NCBI RefSeq assembly: GCF_023273895.1
Contig: NZ_CP096883.1
Coordinates: forward strand, 4,216,001-4,280,000
DNA from: Sphingobacterium sp. PCS056
GTDB lineage: Bacteria > Bacteroidota > Bacteroidia > Sphingobacteriales > Sphingobacteriaceae
Reading direction: 5' to 3'
DNA length: 64,000 bases
This document shows, piece by piece, positions 1-8,537 of this stretch. Numbering within the stretch: position 1 is the first letter of the stretch; each line of letters opens with the position of its first letter. The notes below the pieces were generated by a model, which was given only the letters and a program-made list of their open reading frames with translations, was not told where the DNA came from and did not search any database. A program made the translations under genes and the position numbers.

Positions 1-252
1 TCTGTCTATTATTCCAGATTTAGCATCCCAAGGAAAAAACTGGGTAGGTCCACCAAATGGATCAGATCCATTACCATTAAACGAATGCCAATAAGAGCAT
101 GCAAATTTAAAATGCTCTGCCATTGTTTTTCCAGCTACCACACGGTTAGCATCATACCAACGAAAGGCTAACGGATTATCCGATTCGACTCCTTCATATT
201 TAACTTGGCCAATGTTTTTAAAATACTCTTGATTTCCTAATAAAACTTCCAT
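1..252 (-). CDS. xylA: Xylose isomerase, N-terminal part (gene runs off the window)
   Basis: This enzyme interconverts D-xylose and D-xylulose in the cytoplasm. Only the first 84 codons are in the window, starting at ATG 252-250. The translation begins MEVLLGNQEYFKNIGQ and contains the xylose isomerase signature stretches ESDNPLAFRWYD, VVAGKTM and YWHSFNGNGSDPFGGPT, which are close to the start of group II XylA proteins. The start lies 6 bp after the stop of xylulokinase, so it is the last visible gene of the same operon. The catalytic His/Glu/metal residues would lie beyond the window edge and cannot be checked. Confidence 0.93.
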   Translation of the reverse strand, partial: MEVLLGNQEYFKNIGQVKYEGVESDNPLAFRWYDANRVVAGKTMAEHFKFACSYWHSFNGNGSDPFGGPTQFFPWDAKSGIIDR

Positions 253-258
253 TTTTAA

Positions 259-1740
259 TTAATTTAACAATTTCCTATTTAAACTATTTTTCCATTTTTC
301 ATATAACTCATCATATAAACCAACATGCGAAGGTTCAATGATGGCATGTTTTTCCAATCCTGCAAAAGCTTCTTTACGAGAAACAAATATCTCCGCTCCC
401 AGTCCTGCACCCAATGCAGCCCCCACGCTGCCGTCATTGTCATATAGTTCGACTTCCACATTGGTGACTCCTGCAAAAGATTGCTGGAATACAGGGCTCA
501 AAAATAAATTGGCATGTCCTGCTCGAATGACCTTTGGTTCGATACCATTTTGTCTCAAAATATCAAGACCATACCGAAAAGAGAAGGCTATTCCCTCTTG
601 TGCTGCACGCCATAAATGGGCATCATCGTGTCGTACAAAATCTATATTTTCGATGTGGGCATGCACCATCTTATTTTTTAGCATGCGTTCAGCTCCATTT
701 CCAAATGGCAGTACGATAATACCATCAGAACCAATAGCAATATTGGAAGCTAATTGATTGATCTGTACATAATCATTCCCTCGAGCAGTTATTTTTTTCA
801 TCCAGCTATTTTGAATACCTGTACCGTTGATACAGAGCAACACGCCCAAGCTCGTCTGGACATGATCATGATTGACATGAGCAAAAGTGTTCACACGCGA
901 CTCTTGATCATAGACCAGTTGATCTGTGACCGCATAGATAACACCAGATGTACCAGCAGTTGCAGCAACTTCTCCAGGCTCAAATACATTTAATGACAAT
1001 GCATTATTGGGCTGATCTCCCGCTTTGTAGCTCACAAAAGCTTCCCTAGATAGATTCAGCTCATCGGCAACTTCAGCCCTAATCTGACCGTAATTGGAAA
1101 AGACAGGTAAGATTTCGGGTACTAGATCGCGATCTATTCCATAATAATGAAGTAAAGTATCGGAAATACTATTCTGCTTAAAATCCCATAGGATACCTTC
1201 AGATATGGAACTGATATTGGAATTGATCTCACCCGTTAGACACATACTCAAATAATCACCAGGAAGCATAAATTTATAAATCTTAGCATACAGCTCAGGT
1301 TCATTTTCCTTTACCCAAGCCAACTTTGAAGCCGTAAAATTACCTGGAGAATTGAGGTGGGATCCTAAAAAACCAGTAGCAGACAAATTGGAGATAGCCT
1401 CATCTCCTATTGCTACCGCCCTACTATCGCACCAGATGATCGCATTGCGTATCGGTTGCTGGTCATGATCCACGATCACTAAACCATGCATTTGATAGGC
1501 AATACCGATTGCACCGATATGCTTCGGATTATACAAGCCTGTACTGTTCAGTTTTTGGATCGCCAATTTCGTATAATCCCACCAGACATGTGGATCTTGC
1601 TCTGCCCATCCCTGCTGCTCCGAGATGATAGCCGCCTCACTATCCGGGTACTGTGTAGATGCTATTCGTCTATTGGTCTGCGCATCGATCACAGATACTT
1701 TAATAGAGGAAGTCCCTAGATCTATTCCTAATAATAACAT
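259..1740 (-). CDS. xylB: Xylulokinase
   Basis: FGGY-family sugar kinase, 493 aa, normal length, phosphorylating D-xylulose to xylulose 5-phosphate. The N-terminal ATPase-fold loop GIDLGTSSIKV (about residues 5-15), the GYQMHGLV segment and the IIWCDSRA block (about 102-109) are typical of XylB. The C-terminal half has the GDQPNNAL and TAGTSGVIY stretches expected of the nucleotide-binding domain. It sits directly before xylA (6 bp) and 90 bp after the GH95 gene, at the end of an operon that also supplies transketolase and transaldolase for the product. Ribulokinase or another FGGY specificity is possible, but the xylA neighbour makes xylulose the likely substrate. Confidence 0.93.
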   Translation of the reverse strand: MLLLGIDLGTSSIKVSVIDAQTNRRIASTQYPDSEAAIISEQQGWAEQDPHVWWDYTKLAIQKLNSTGLYNPKHIGAIGIAYQMHGLVIVDHDQQPIRNAIIWCDSRAVAIGDEAISNLSATGFLGSHLNSPGNFTASKLAWVKENEPELYAKIYKFMLPGDYLSMCLTGEINSNISSISEGILWDFKQNSISDTLLHYYGIDRDLVPEILPVFSNYGQIRAEVADELNLSREAFVSYKAGDQPNNALSLNVFEPGEVAATAGTSGVIYAVTDQLVYDQESRVNTFAHVNHDHVQTSLGVLLCINGTGIQNSWMKKITARGNDYVQINQLASNIAIGSDGIIVLPFGNGAERMLKNKMVHAHIENIDFVRHDDAHLWRAAQEGIAFSFRYGLDILRQNGIEPKVIRAGHANLFLSPVFQQSFAGVTNVEVELYDNDGSVGAALGAGLGAEIFVSRKEAFAGLEKHAIIEPSHVGLYDELYEKWKNSLNRKLLN

Positions 1741-1830
1741 ATAATATCTTCCTTATGATTTATCGTTTACATTTATATCAACCACCAGCGACCAAAGTCG
1801 TCTTGATCTCCTTAATTAATTTTTTACTCA

Positions 1831-4287
1831 TTATTGCTGATCATGTACAAAAACATATTTTTCGCCCGCCTGAGTGGGAATATCATATTCATATACTTTT
1901 CTCAAATGGTTACCCTTCAAATTGGCCTGTGCTGATACCAGTGCCTCTTTTACCGTGACAGGATTTAACAATACATTTGGATTTTCACCCATTGCTTCCT
2001 TCAAGCCTTTTGCGGCCAGTGGCCAATACGATCGCACGCGTAAATTACCGCCAATTTTGGACGTAACTGTCATGTTCTCAATGCTCCCATCTTTCCAGTT
2101 CATATCAACATGAAAGCCACCTCTTGCCACCATCCCCACCACAGACCCTTCTCCCCATAAATCGGGTAAAGCGGGTAATACATGAACAGCTCCATCATGA
2201 CTTTGCATGAGCATTTCGGCTACTCCAGCGCTCAGACCAAAATTGCCATCAATCTGAAATGGAGGGTGTGCGGTAAACATATTGGGATACGTACGCCCCT
2301 CTGGATTCATTTTATCAGCTAAAGTCAACATATTGTCAATGATCTGATACGCCTTATTTCCATCAAGCAAACGTGCCCAAAGATTTATTTTCCAACCGAT
2401 AGACCATCCCGTTGCAAAATCCCCTCTGTACTGCAATGAATTTCTTGCAGCCTCAAACAACTCCGCTGTACGGTATGGAGATATTTGATGGCCAGGATAC
2501 AATCCATACAAATGTGATACATGCCGATGGTCACTTTTTGGATCATCAAGATCTTCTAACCATTCTTGCAATTGCGTATATCTTCCGACTTGCATAGGAG
2601 GTATTTGTCGCGCAGTAGAAACCAATTTAGTCTGATAATCCGGATCCTGACCTAAAATTTCACTCGCCAAGGCAGTACGCGTCAGGATGTCAAATGCCAG
2701 TTGATTGTCCATGGTCACTCCAGCAGAAATAGGTCCGTGCTCCGGGGATATAGATGGAGAAATAACAAGCCAATCCGGATGTTTTGGATGAGCAATTAAT
2801 ATGGACAAAATAAAGTCCGAAGCCCCTTTCATCACTGGATATAGCTCCGCTAAGAATTTTTTATCACCCGTGTATAGATAATGTTCCCATATATGTTGCG
2901 TTAGCCATGTCCCTCCGGTCGGCCACATACCCGCTGCCGCAAAATCAATTGGGCTTGTTACGCGCCATAGATCTGTATTGTGATGCGTCACCCAACCATC
3001 AGCACCATACAATATCCGAGCAGTTTCACGACCACTTTCACTCAACTCTTTAATCATCTGAAACAAAGGCTCATTTGTTTCAGAAAGATTCGTTACTTCG
3101 GCAGGCCAATAATTCATTTCGGTATTAATATTGACCGTATATTTGCTGTCCCAAGGTGGATTCATCGATCTATTCCAGATGCCCTGCAAATTTGCCGGCT
3201 GGCCACCCGGTTGTGAAGAACAGATCAATAAATAACGTCCAAATTGAACCAATAAGGCCACCAAAGATGGATCTTGCGTGGTCTTGAAATTGTCAATCCG
3301 CTCCGTGATAGTCATGTTTTTAGCATCAGCTTTTTCACCAAGATCTAATTTGAATCGTGCAAATTGTTTATTATAAATTGCTATATGCTGCTTAAGTGCT
3401 TCTTGAAAGCTCTTTTTTTGTGCTGATGACAATTTACGTGCAGCTCTGCTTGCATGATCGTTATCGACTGTTTTGTAATTCACAAAATTTGTAGCAATCG
3501 AAATATACAGCACGACAGAAGTTGCACCCGATACGGTTATTTTATTATTTGTTACCGCGACTATACCATCTTTATTTTTTACAACCGTCTGCTCTTGATA
3601 GATAATTTGACCTTTAATCCCCTCATGCGTTGATCCTCTACCTTCCAAAATTAAACTTTCACCTGATTTGAAAACTTGATGATCGGAAGGGTTTGCATAT
3701 TCCATCTCAAAATTAAGCGCCCCCTTTTTACTTGCTGTAATCTGCATCATAATCACATCATCCGCAAATGACGAAAACACCTGACGGGTGTATGTCACGT
3801 CACCTACCGTATAACGAGATCGAGCAACAGCGCTTTCAATATCCAATTCACGGTAATAATTTTGGTATTCTTGGTGGTCTGGAAAATTTAAAATGACACT
3901 GCCCCCAGTTTGATAGGGCATGCCATGGGTTTTGGTAAAAAATGATTGATTTATTAATTGATCCGCTTTTTCAGGTTTTCCATCAAAGATTAATTGTCGA
4001 ACTTCAGGAAGTGCCGCCAAAGCATGATGATTGTCATTTCGATAAGGTCCTCCTGCATAAATCGTTTCTTCATTTAGCTGTAATTCTTCCCGTTGCGGAA
4101 TACCATAAACCATAGCACCCAAGCGGCCATTTCCTATAGGCAGCGCCTGCTCCCAAATATGATCTAATACCGGTTTATCATACCATAATTTAAGAGCATT
4201 CTTATTTTGAGCAAATAACATGCAATTAAACACGGATATAATCCCTATAAAAATCACATTAAAAAAAACAGCTAGTATTAATCTCAT
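1831..4287 (-). CDS. GH95 family glycosidase (alpha-L-fucosidase / alpha-L-galactosidase type), exported
   Basis: 818-aa protein with an N-terminal hydrophobic signal segment ending near residue 26 (LFAQ). The rest matches GH95: an N-terminal beta domain starting LWYDKPV...WEQALPIGNGRLGAMVYG (about 34-62), then an (alpha/alpha)6 barrel. By eye, the catalytic residues known in Bifidobacterium AfcA correspond to the NIN motif (Asn386/Asn388), a Glu in QEWLED (Glu575 or Glu578) and Asp680 in QIDGNFG. The family removes terminal alpha-1,2-L-fucose or alpha-L-galactose by inversion. In a xylose operon a likely substrate is a side chain of xyloglucan or complex xylan (inference). It is flanked by the CE1-like esterase and xylB. 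The leader is 135 nt from the esterase stop. Confidence 0.88.
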   Translation of the reverse strand: MRLILAVFFNVIFIGIISVFNCMLFAQNKNALKLWYDKPVLDHIWEQALPIGNGRLGAMVYGIPQREELQLNEETIYAGGPYRNDNHHALAALPEVRQLIFDGKPEKADQLINQSFFTKTHGMPYQTGGSVILNFPDHQEYQNYYRELDIESAVARSRYTVGDVTYTRQVFSSFADDVIMMQITASKKGALNFEMEYANPSDHQVFKSGESLILEGRGSTHEGIKGQIIYQEQTVVKNKDGIVAVTNNKITVSGATSVVLYISIATNFVNYKTVDNDHASRAARKLSSAQKKSFQEALKQHIAIYNKQFARFKLDLGEKADAKNMTITERIDNFKTTQDPSLVALLVQFGRYLLICSSQPGGQPANLQGIWNRSMNPPWDSKYTVNINTEMNYWPAEVTNLSETNEPLFQMIKELSESGRETARILYGADGWVTHHNTDLWRVTSPIDFAAAGMWPTGGTWLTQHIWEHYLYTGDKKFLAELYPVMKGASDFILSILIAHPKHPDWLVISPSISPEHGPISAGVTMDNQLAFDILTRTALASEILGQDPDYQTKLVSTARQIPPMQVGRYTQLQEWLEDLDDPKSDHRHVSHLYGLYPGHQISPYRTAELFEAARNSLQYRGDFATGWSIGWKINLWARLLDGNKAYQIIDNMLTLADKMNPEGRTYPNMFTAHPPFQIDGNFGLSAGVAEMLMQSHDGAVHVLPALPDLWGEGSVVGMVARGGFHVDMNWKDGSIENMTVTSKIGGNLRVRSYWPLAAKGLKEAMGENPNVLLNPVTVKEALVSAQANLKGNHLRKVYEYDIPTQAGEKYVFVHDQQ

Positions 4288-4422
4288 AATTTTATTTTGA
4301 CTACATCGGATTTACCCTTATTTCATCCATGCATTAAACTTATTTCCTATCCATCATCCCAATTATCGCTGGGAGACTCATCAACGATATTGATGTCCTC
4401 CATTTAAAGTAGTTTGATAGAA

Positions 4423-5268
4423 TTATTGATGATCTTGATCGCTATTTTTAAACAATAATTGCGAAACTAGATACAGATCATTCTTCCAGACATTAAAATC
4501 ATGACCTCCAGGTTCGATGTAAAATACATGAGGCACCTGGTGTTTTTCCAAATAATCGTGCGTTCTGTTCGTGATTTGAATTAAACCATCTTGATCTCCA
4601 CATGAAATCCAAAGTAACTGGAGTTTATCCTTAACTTCCTGTGGATTAGGAATAAGCTCCTCCGGCATACGTGTATTTGGTGCTGAAGAAAAACCACCTA
4701 CCCAAGCGAATGTATCCAAGTTCCCGAGTCCAAAATTTAAAGCCTGTCCTCCCCCCATAGATAATCCAAACAGCGCACGATTGATCTGACCAGACTTTGC
4801 AGGATAATTTTTTTCAACATATGGAATCAAGTCCTGTAATAAATCCCGTTGAAATGTAGCAAAAGCTTCAATTTTATCAGCAGCCATGATGTTGCCGTTT
4901 GCACGATCATCTTTCATGGCACGGCCATTTGGCAGTACCACTAACATGGGTTCTAATTTACCTTGGGCATACAGATTGTCCAAGATGATTTGAGGTGTAC
5001 CATTTTTCAACCATTCATATTCATCACCTCCGATTCCATGTAACAGATAAAGTACGGGATAAGATTTTTTCGGAGAAAAACCCGGAGGCAGATATACTAA
5101 AGCACTTCGTTTCGCCTCTACAGTTGATGAAAAATAAAAAATCGTATCGATCTTACCATGTGAAATATCCGATTGATATAAATCAAATCCTGCAGGAGCA
5201 TGCTTCTGTTGCGCTCTCACTAAGGAAATTGATAGAACTAAAAGTAGTATAATCCATACGTTCTTCAT
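4423..5268 (-). CDS. CE1-type (enterochelin-esterase-like) carbohydrate esterase, exported
   Basis: 281 aa from the ATG at 5268, chosen because MKNVWIILLLVLSISLVRAQ makes a clean signal peptide; an ATG at 5310 would add 14 residues ahead of it. The mature part is an esterase D/CE1 alpha/beta hydrolase: LVYLPPGF and YLLHGIGGDEYEW near the N-terminus, nucleophile elbow GLSMGG, an Asp in CGDQDG and a late His in PGGHDF complete the triad. Such proteins are often feruloyl or acetyl xylan esterases attached to or beside xylan-degrading enzymes. It lies between the transketolase and GH95 genes, consistent with deacylating hemicellulose fragments in the periplasm (inference). A 264-nt AT-rich gap separates it from the transketolase gene, so it may have its own promoter, though I could not find one. 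Confidence 0.85.
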   Translation of the reverse strand: MKNVWIILLLVLSISLVRAQQKHAPAGFDLYQSDISHGKIDTIFYFSSTVEAKRSALVYLPPGFSPKKSYPVLYLLHGIGGDEYEWLKNGTPQIILDNLYAQGKLEPMLVVLPNGRAMKDDRANGNIMAADKIEAFATFQRDLLQDLIPYVEKNYPAKSGQINRALFGLSMGGGQALNFGLGNLDTFAWVGGFSSAPNTRMPEELIPNPQEVKDKLQLLWISCGDQDGLIQITNRTHDYLEKHQVPHVFYIEPGGHDFNVWKNDLYLVSQLLFKNSDQDHQ

Positions 5269-5532
5269 GATCATGTAGTTTATAATTAGGTTTTGACTAT
5301 TTAATTTCAATAGGCTTTTATTCGGTTTAAATTTTAGAGAAGCACACTTCCAAAGATCCTATCTTGACGATACTTGCTGCATTTATGCATTCCAAAAAAT
5401 CATAAATCAAATAGTAAAACAGATATATATTGTAATTTAATAATATTGGTTTTATTTAGCTAAAATTATTTTCATTAATTATGCAAATAATTTCCTTTTC
5501 AAATAAATATTAAGGAAATATAAGTGGTTATG

Positions 5533-6510
5533 TTATGCTACTGTTGCATCTTGATATACTTTTCTAGAAAGCACTTTTTTAGTCGCTAATACAATACTAG
5601 CTGCATTTAAACCGTATTTTTCCATCAATTGAGCAGGAGTCCCCGATTCACCAAAGCTATCATCTACAGCAACATACTCTTGAGGGGTAGGCTGTTTTTT
5701 TGCCAGTAATTGTGCGATACTATCGCCCAAACCTCCCAGACGATTATGTTCTTCAGCTGTAACGACACAACGTGTTTTTCCGACAGAATTCAATACAGCC
5801 TCTTCATCCAATGGTTTAATCGTGTGAATATTAATAATTTCTGCATCTATACCTATTTTTTCAAGTTCCTCACCAGCTTGAATTGCTTCCCATACCAGAT
5901 GTCCAGTTGCAATGATGGTTACATCTTTACCCTCATTAAGCATAACTGCCTTACCGATCTCAAATTCTTGATCTTCTGGTGTAAAAACAGGGACTACTGG
6001 TCTTCCAAAACGGAGATAAACTGGTCCATAATATTTCGCAGCAGCAATTGTAGCTGCCTTCGTCTGGTTATAATCACAAGGGTTGATCACCGTCATGCCC
6101 GGTAACATCTTCATCAATCCGATATCTTCCAAAATTTGGTGTGTAGCACCGTCTTCGCCAAGCGTCAGGCCTGCATGCGACGCCGCGATCTTAACATTTT
6201 TATCAGAATAGGCTATAGATTGACGGATTTGATCATAAACTCTTCCCGTTGAGAAGTTCGCAAAAGTTCCCGTAAACGGAATCTTATTTCCGATCGTTAA
6301 CCCTGCAGCGATCCCCATCATATTGGCCTCAGCAATACCGATCTGAAAGAATCTTTCAGGAAATTCTTTAATGAAATCATTCATTTTTAATGACCCGATC
6401 AGATCAGCACAAAGCGCAACGACATTTGGATCTTTTCTTCCAGCTTCCAATAAACCAGCTCCAAAACCAGATCGTGTATCTTTAGACTCTGTATATGTAT
6501 ATTTTTTCAT
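5533..6510 (-). CDS. Transketolase, C-terminal subunit (pyrimidine-binding and C-terminal domains)
   Basis: 325 aa. Second half of a split transketolase: the pyrimidine-binding domain begins TRSGFGAGLLEAG and contains the conserved IGIAEANMMGIAAGL stretch with the Glu that activates thiamine diphosphate. SHAGLTLGEDGATHQ and PGMTVINPCDYNQT follow. The C-terminal domain has VTAEEHNRLGGLGDSIA. It acts with the N-terminal subunit encoded 101 bp upstream to move two-carbon units between sugar phosphates, linking xylulose 5-phosphate to glycolysis. Two-gene transketolases are common in bacteria and archaea. Its place after transaldolase and before xylB/xylA suggests a dedicated copy for pentose catabolism (inference). 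Confidence 0.92.
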   Translation of the reverse strand: MKKYTYTESKDTRSGFGAGLLEAGRKDPNVVALCADLIGSLKMNDFIKEFPERFFQIGIAEANMMGIAAGLTIGNKIPFTGTFANFSTGRVYDQIRQSIAYSDKNVKIAASHAGLTLGEDGATHQILEDIGLMKMLPGMTVINPCDYNQTKAATIAAAKYYGPVYLRFGRPVVPVFTPEDQEFEIGKAVMLNEGKDVTIIATGHLVWEAIQAGEELEKIGIDAEIINIHTIKPLDEEAVLNSVGKTRCVVTAEEHNRLGGLGDSIAQLLAKKQPTPQEYVAVDDSFGESGTPAQLMEKYGLNAASIVLATKKVLSRKVYQDATVA

Positions 6511-6611
6511 TTTTTACCCGTATAGAATAGTTTGTATGGATTAATTGGTATTTAGGTTTAAGCAAAACGTCACTAAACTTTAAATACCAATACTTTACAT
6601 ACTAATAATAA

Positions 6612-7469
6612 TTAATAATCACCTAATGTTTCTTGATTCTGAGCTAAAGCGATAGCCAATTGATCGTTATTTGGAGCTACACCATGCCATTTGTGCGAAC
6701 CCATCATAAAATCGACACCATTCCCCATTTCAGTATGCAATAAAATAATAACAGGCACACCTATATTAGCTTGTGATTTTGCTTCGGAAAGCCCCTCCAG
6801 TATAGAAGCAATATCATTTCCATTTTTTATTTCGATGACATGCCAGCCAAAAGCCAACCACTTGGCGGAAAGATTTCCTAGTGACAAAACATCTTGAGTT
6901 GCTCCATCAATTTGTGCCCCATTATAATCAATAATAGCGATAAGGTTATCCACTTTATTGTGGGGGGCATACATAGCAGCTTCCCATACTTGACCTTCTT
7001 GCAATTCGCCATCACCCATCAGCACATAAATCAAGCCTTTATCGTGATTCAATTTCTTAGCTTGAGCTGCACCAATCGATACAGACAACCCTTGTCCCAA
7101 GGAACCTGATGCGATACGAATACCTGGCAATCCCTCATGGGTAGTGGGATGACCTTGCAATCGGGATCCAATCTTACGAAACGATGCCAACTCCGCTACA
7201 TCAAAATAACCTGCTCTTGCCAATACGCTATAGAAGACAGGTGAAATATGACCATTAGAAAGGAAAAATAAATCTTCCCCTTTTCCATCGAGATCAAATC
7301 CCTCCTTTCTATTCATCACTTCAAAATATAAAGCAACCAAAAGCTCCGTACAACCCAAAGATCCTCCAGGATGTCCAGATTGACAGGAGTGAACCATCCG
7401 AACAATATCTCTTCGAACCTGAGAAACAATTTCTTCTAGTTCGGAAACACTTTTTTTATTCATTTCCAT
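6612..7469 (-). CDS. Transketolase, N-terminal subunit (thiamine diphosphate pyrophosphate-binding domain)
   Basis: 285 aa. The protein has the TPP-binding half of transketolase: HSCQSGHPGGSLG at about residues 27-39, GRLQGHPTT-like SRLQGHPTTHEGLPGI, the SGSLGQGLS loop, and the GDGELQEGQVWEA motif followed by DYNGAQIDG that together bind Mg-ThDP. It ends where the pyrimidine domain would start, which is supplied by the next gene. The start codon is 5 bp after the transaldolase stop, so the two are likely co-translated. The C-terminus shortly after HKWHGVAPN is normal for split subunits, so this is not a truncation. Confidence 0.92.
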   Translation of the reverse strand: MEMNKKSVSELEEIVSQVRRDIVRMVHSCQSGHPGGSLGCTELLVALYFEVMNRKEGFDLDGKGEDLFFLSNGHISPVFYSVLARAGYFDVAELASFRKIGSRLQGHPTTHEGLPGIRIASGSLGQGLSVSIGAAQAKKLNHDKGLIYVLMGDGELQEGQVWEAAMYAPHNKVDNLIAIIDYNGAQIDGATQDVLSLGNLSAKWLAFGWHVIEIKNGNDIASILEGLSEAKSQANIGVPVIILLHTEMGNGVDFMMGSHKWHGVAPNNDQLAIALAQNQETLGDY

Positions 7470-7474
7470 AACTA

Positions 7475-8140
7475 TTAATTATTTTGATCAGCCACTCGCT
7501 TATGATCAGCTAAGAATTGAGCAAGTCCGCTGTCCGTTAAAGGATGTTTTAAAAGAGAAAGAATCGCTGACAAAGGAGATGTAATGACATCAGCACCAAT
7601 TTTAGCACAGCCTAATATATGCGCACTGTTGCGTACAGAAGCGGCTAATATTTGCGTTGAAAATCCATAGTTATCATATATTTCACGAATTTCATTGATA
7701 AGACCGAGGCCATCGACAGAGATGTCATCTAAGCGGCCAATAAATGGAGACACATAAGTTGCACCCGCCTTTGCTGCCAACAAGGCTTGTCCTGCAGAAA
7801 ACACTAATGTACAGTTCGTTTTGATACCCTTTTTACTGAAATATTTAATAGCCCTTATCCCATCTTTGGTCATCGGTACTTTAACCACTATTTTAGTATT
7901 TAAAGAAGCCAACTCCTCCCCTTCGTAAATCATACCTGCATAGTCCGTCGCAATCACTTCGGCACTTACATCCCCATCCACTATGGCACATATATCAAGG
8001 TAATGTTTCTGAACATGGTCATCTCCACTAATCCCCTCTTTTGCCATTAATGTAGGGTTGGTCGTCACACCATCCAATACCCCGAAGTCTTGGGCTTCTT
8101 GAATATCCTTCAAGTTAGCTGTGTCAATAAAAAATTTCAT
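7475..8140 (-). CDS. fsa: Transaldolase / fructose-6-phosphate aldolase-like (TalC/MipB family)
   Basis: 221 aa, the usual length of the short transaldolase subfamily. The sequence opens MKFFIDTANLKDI and has GVTTNPTLMAKEG. The Schiff-base lysine is Lys87 in KIVVKVPMT. Later blocks include ATYVSPFIGRLDD and a region around ASVRNSAHILG. The reaction is transfer of dihydroxyacetone units (transaldolase) or aldol cleavage of fructose 6-phosphate; the family contains both. Being first in an operon with both transketolase subunits favours the transaldolase role in the non-oxidative pentose phosphate route (inference). A promoter and a palindrome lie directly upstream. Confidence 0.9.
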   Translation of the reverse strand: MKFFIDTANLKDIQEAQDFGVLDGVTTNPTLMAKEGISGDDHVQKHYLDICAIVDGDVSAEVIATDYAGMIYEGEELASLNTKIVVKVPMTKDGIRAIKYFSKKGIKTNCTLVFSAGQALLAAKAGATYVSPFIGRLDDISVDGLGLINEIREIYDNYGFSTQILAASVRNSAHILGCAKIGADVITSPLSAILSLLKHPLTDSGLAQFLADHKRVADQNN

Positions 8141-8164
8141 TTATCAATTTAAGTTTAGTTGTTT

Positions 8165-8180
8165 ATTGTTGGTCAACAAT
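8165..8180 (-). promoter_or_regulatory. Perfect inverted repeat, operator candidate for the pentose operon
   Basis: ATTGTTG-GT-CAACAAT: two 7-nt arms in perfect inverted symmetry around a 2-nt centre, 25-40 bp before the transaldolase start and just downstream of the proposed transcription start. Position and symmetry fit a dimeric repressor site (ROK, LacI or GntR type). No regulator gene is in the window to pair it with, so the identity of the binder is unknown. Confidence 0.5.
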
Positions 8181-8209
8181 TAGCAGATGAAAAATCTCTA
8201 ATTGTATAA

Positions 8210-8239
8210 CAAAACTATATGATTGGGCGCTTATACAAT
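8210..8239 (-). promoter_or_regulatory. Bacteroidota-type promoter of the pentose operon
   Basis: On the minus strand TAGTTTTG (8217-8210) matches the -7 element TAnnTTTG exactly. Eighteen nt upstream is ATTG (8239-8236), an acceptable -33 element (consensus TTTG/TTG). The predicted start of transcription is near 8203, about 60 nt before the transaldolase ATG. It would place the palindrome at 8165-8180 inside the untranslated leader. Confidence 0.55.
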
Positions 8240-8437
8240 GAAACAGATCTTAAAAATAAGGGTAAAAATGTTTAAAACATCCTCCCAAATCCTTTAAAAC
8301 AGCACTTAATCAAGTACTGTGTCTACAAATAGCATCTATACCTCCTAAATTACAATATAGGCTCCTACATCAAATTTTCTTTCAAACAGGTTTAGAGACA
8401 ACTAAGAATTGGAGTGAAAACTATACGCTACAAATAG

Positions 8438-8467
8438 AAAAAGTGACGTCGGTTGACGTCACTTTTT
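8438..8467 (-). terminator. Rho-independent terminator, symmetrical
   Basis: A perfect 13-bp stem (AAAAAGTGACGTC and its complement) closes a GGTT loop. The five A and five T at the outer ends give a U-run in both directions. It lies 70 bp past the stop of the lipoprotein gene on the minus strand and separates it from the pentose operon promoter. Confidence 0.85.
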
Positions 8468-8537
8468 AATCTCATCGAATACTATGATAAATTGAAAAGT
8501 ACTGAAAAATACAGTGTGCTAGATCAGTTTTTCTTCT

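Larger units (their letters stand above)
8141..8537. other. Intergenic region upstream of the pentose operon
   Basis: 397 bp without a gene. It holds, from left to right, the operator candidate, the promoter, a second imperfect palindrome at 8299-8320 (ACAGCACTT-AATC-AAGTACTGT, one mismatch between arms) and the strong hairpin at 8438-8467. The rest is AT-rich with no recognisable coding content. Confidence 0.7.

Noticed and set aside
42..252. Possibility that the left-edge gene is a pseudogene fragment
   Set aside because: The xylose isomerase frame is uninterrupted to the window edge, so it is only cut by the window.
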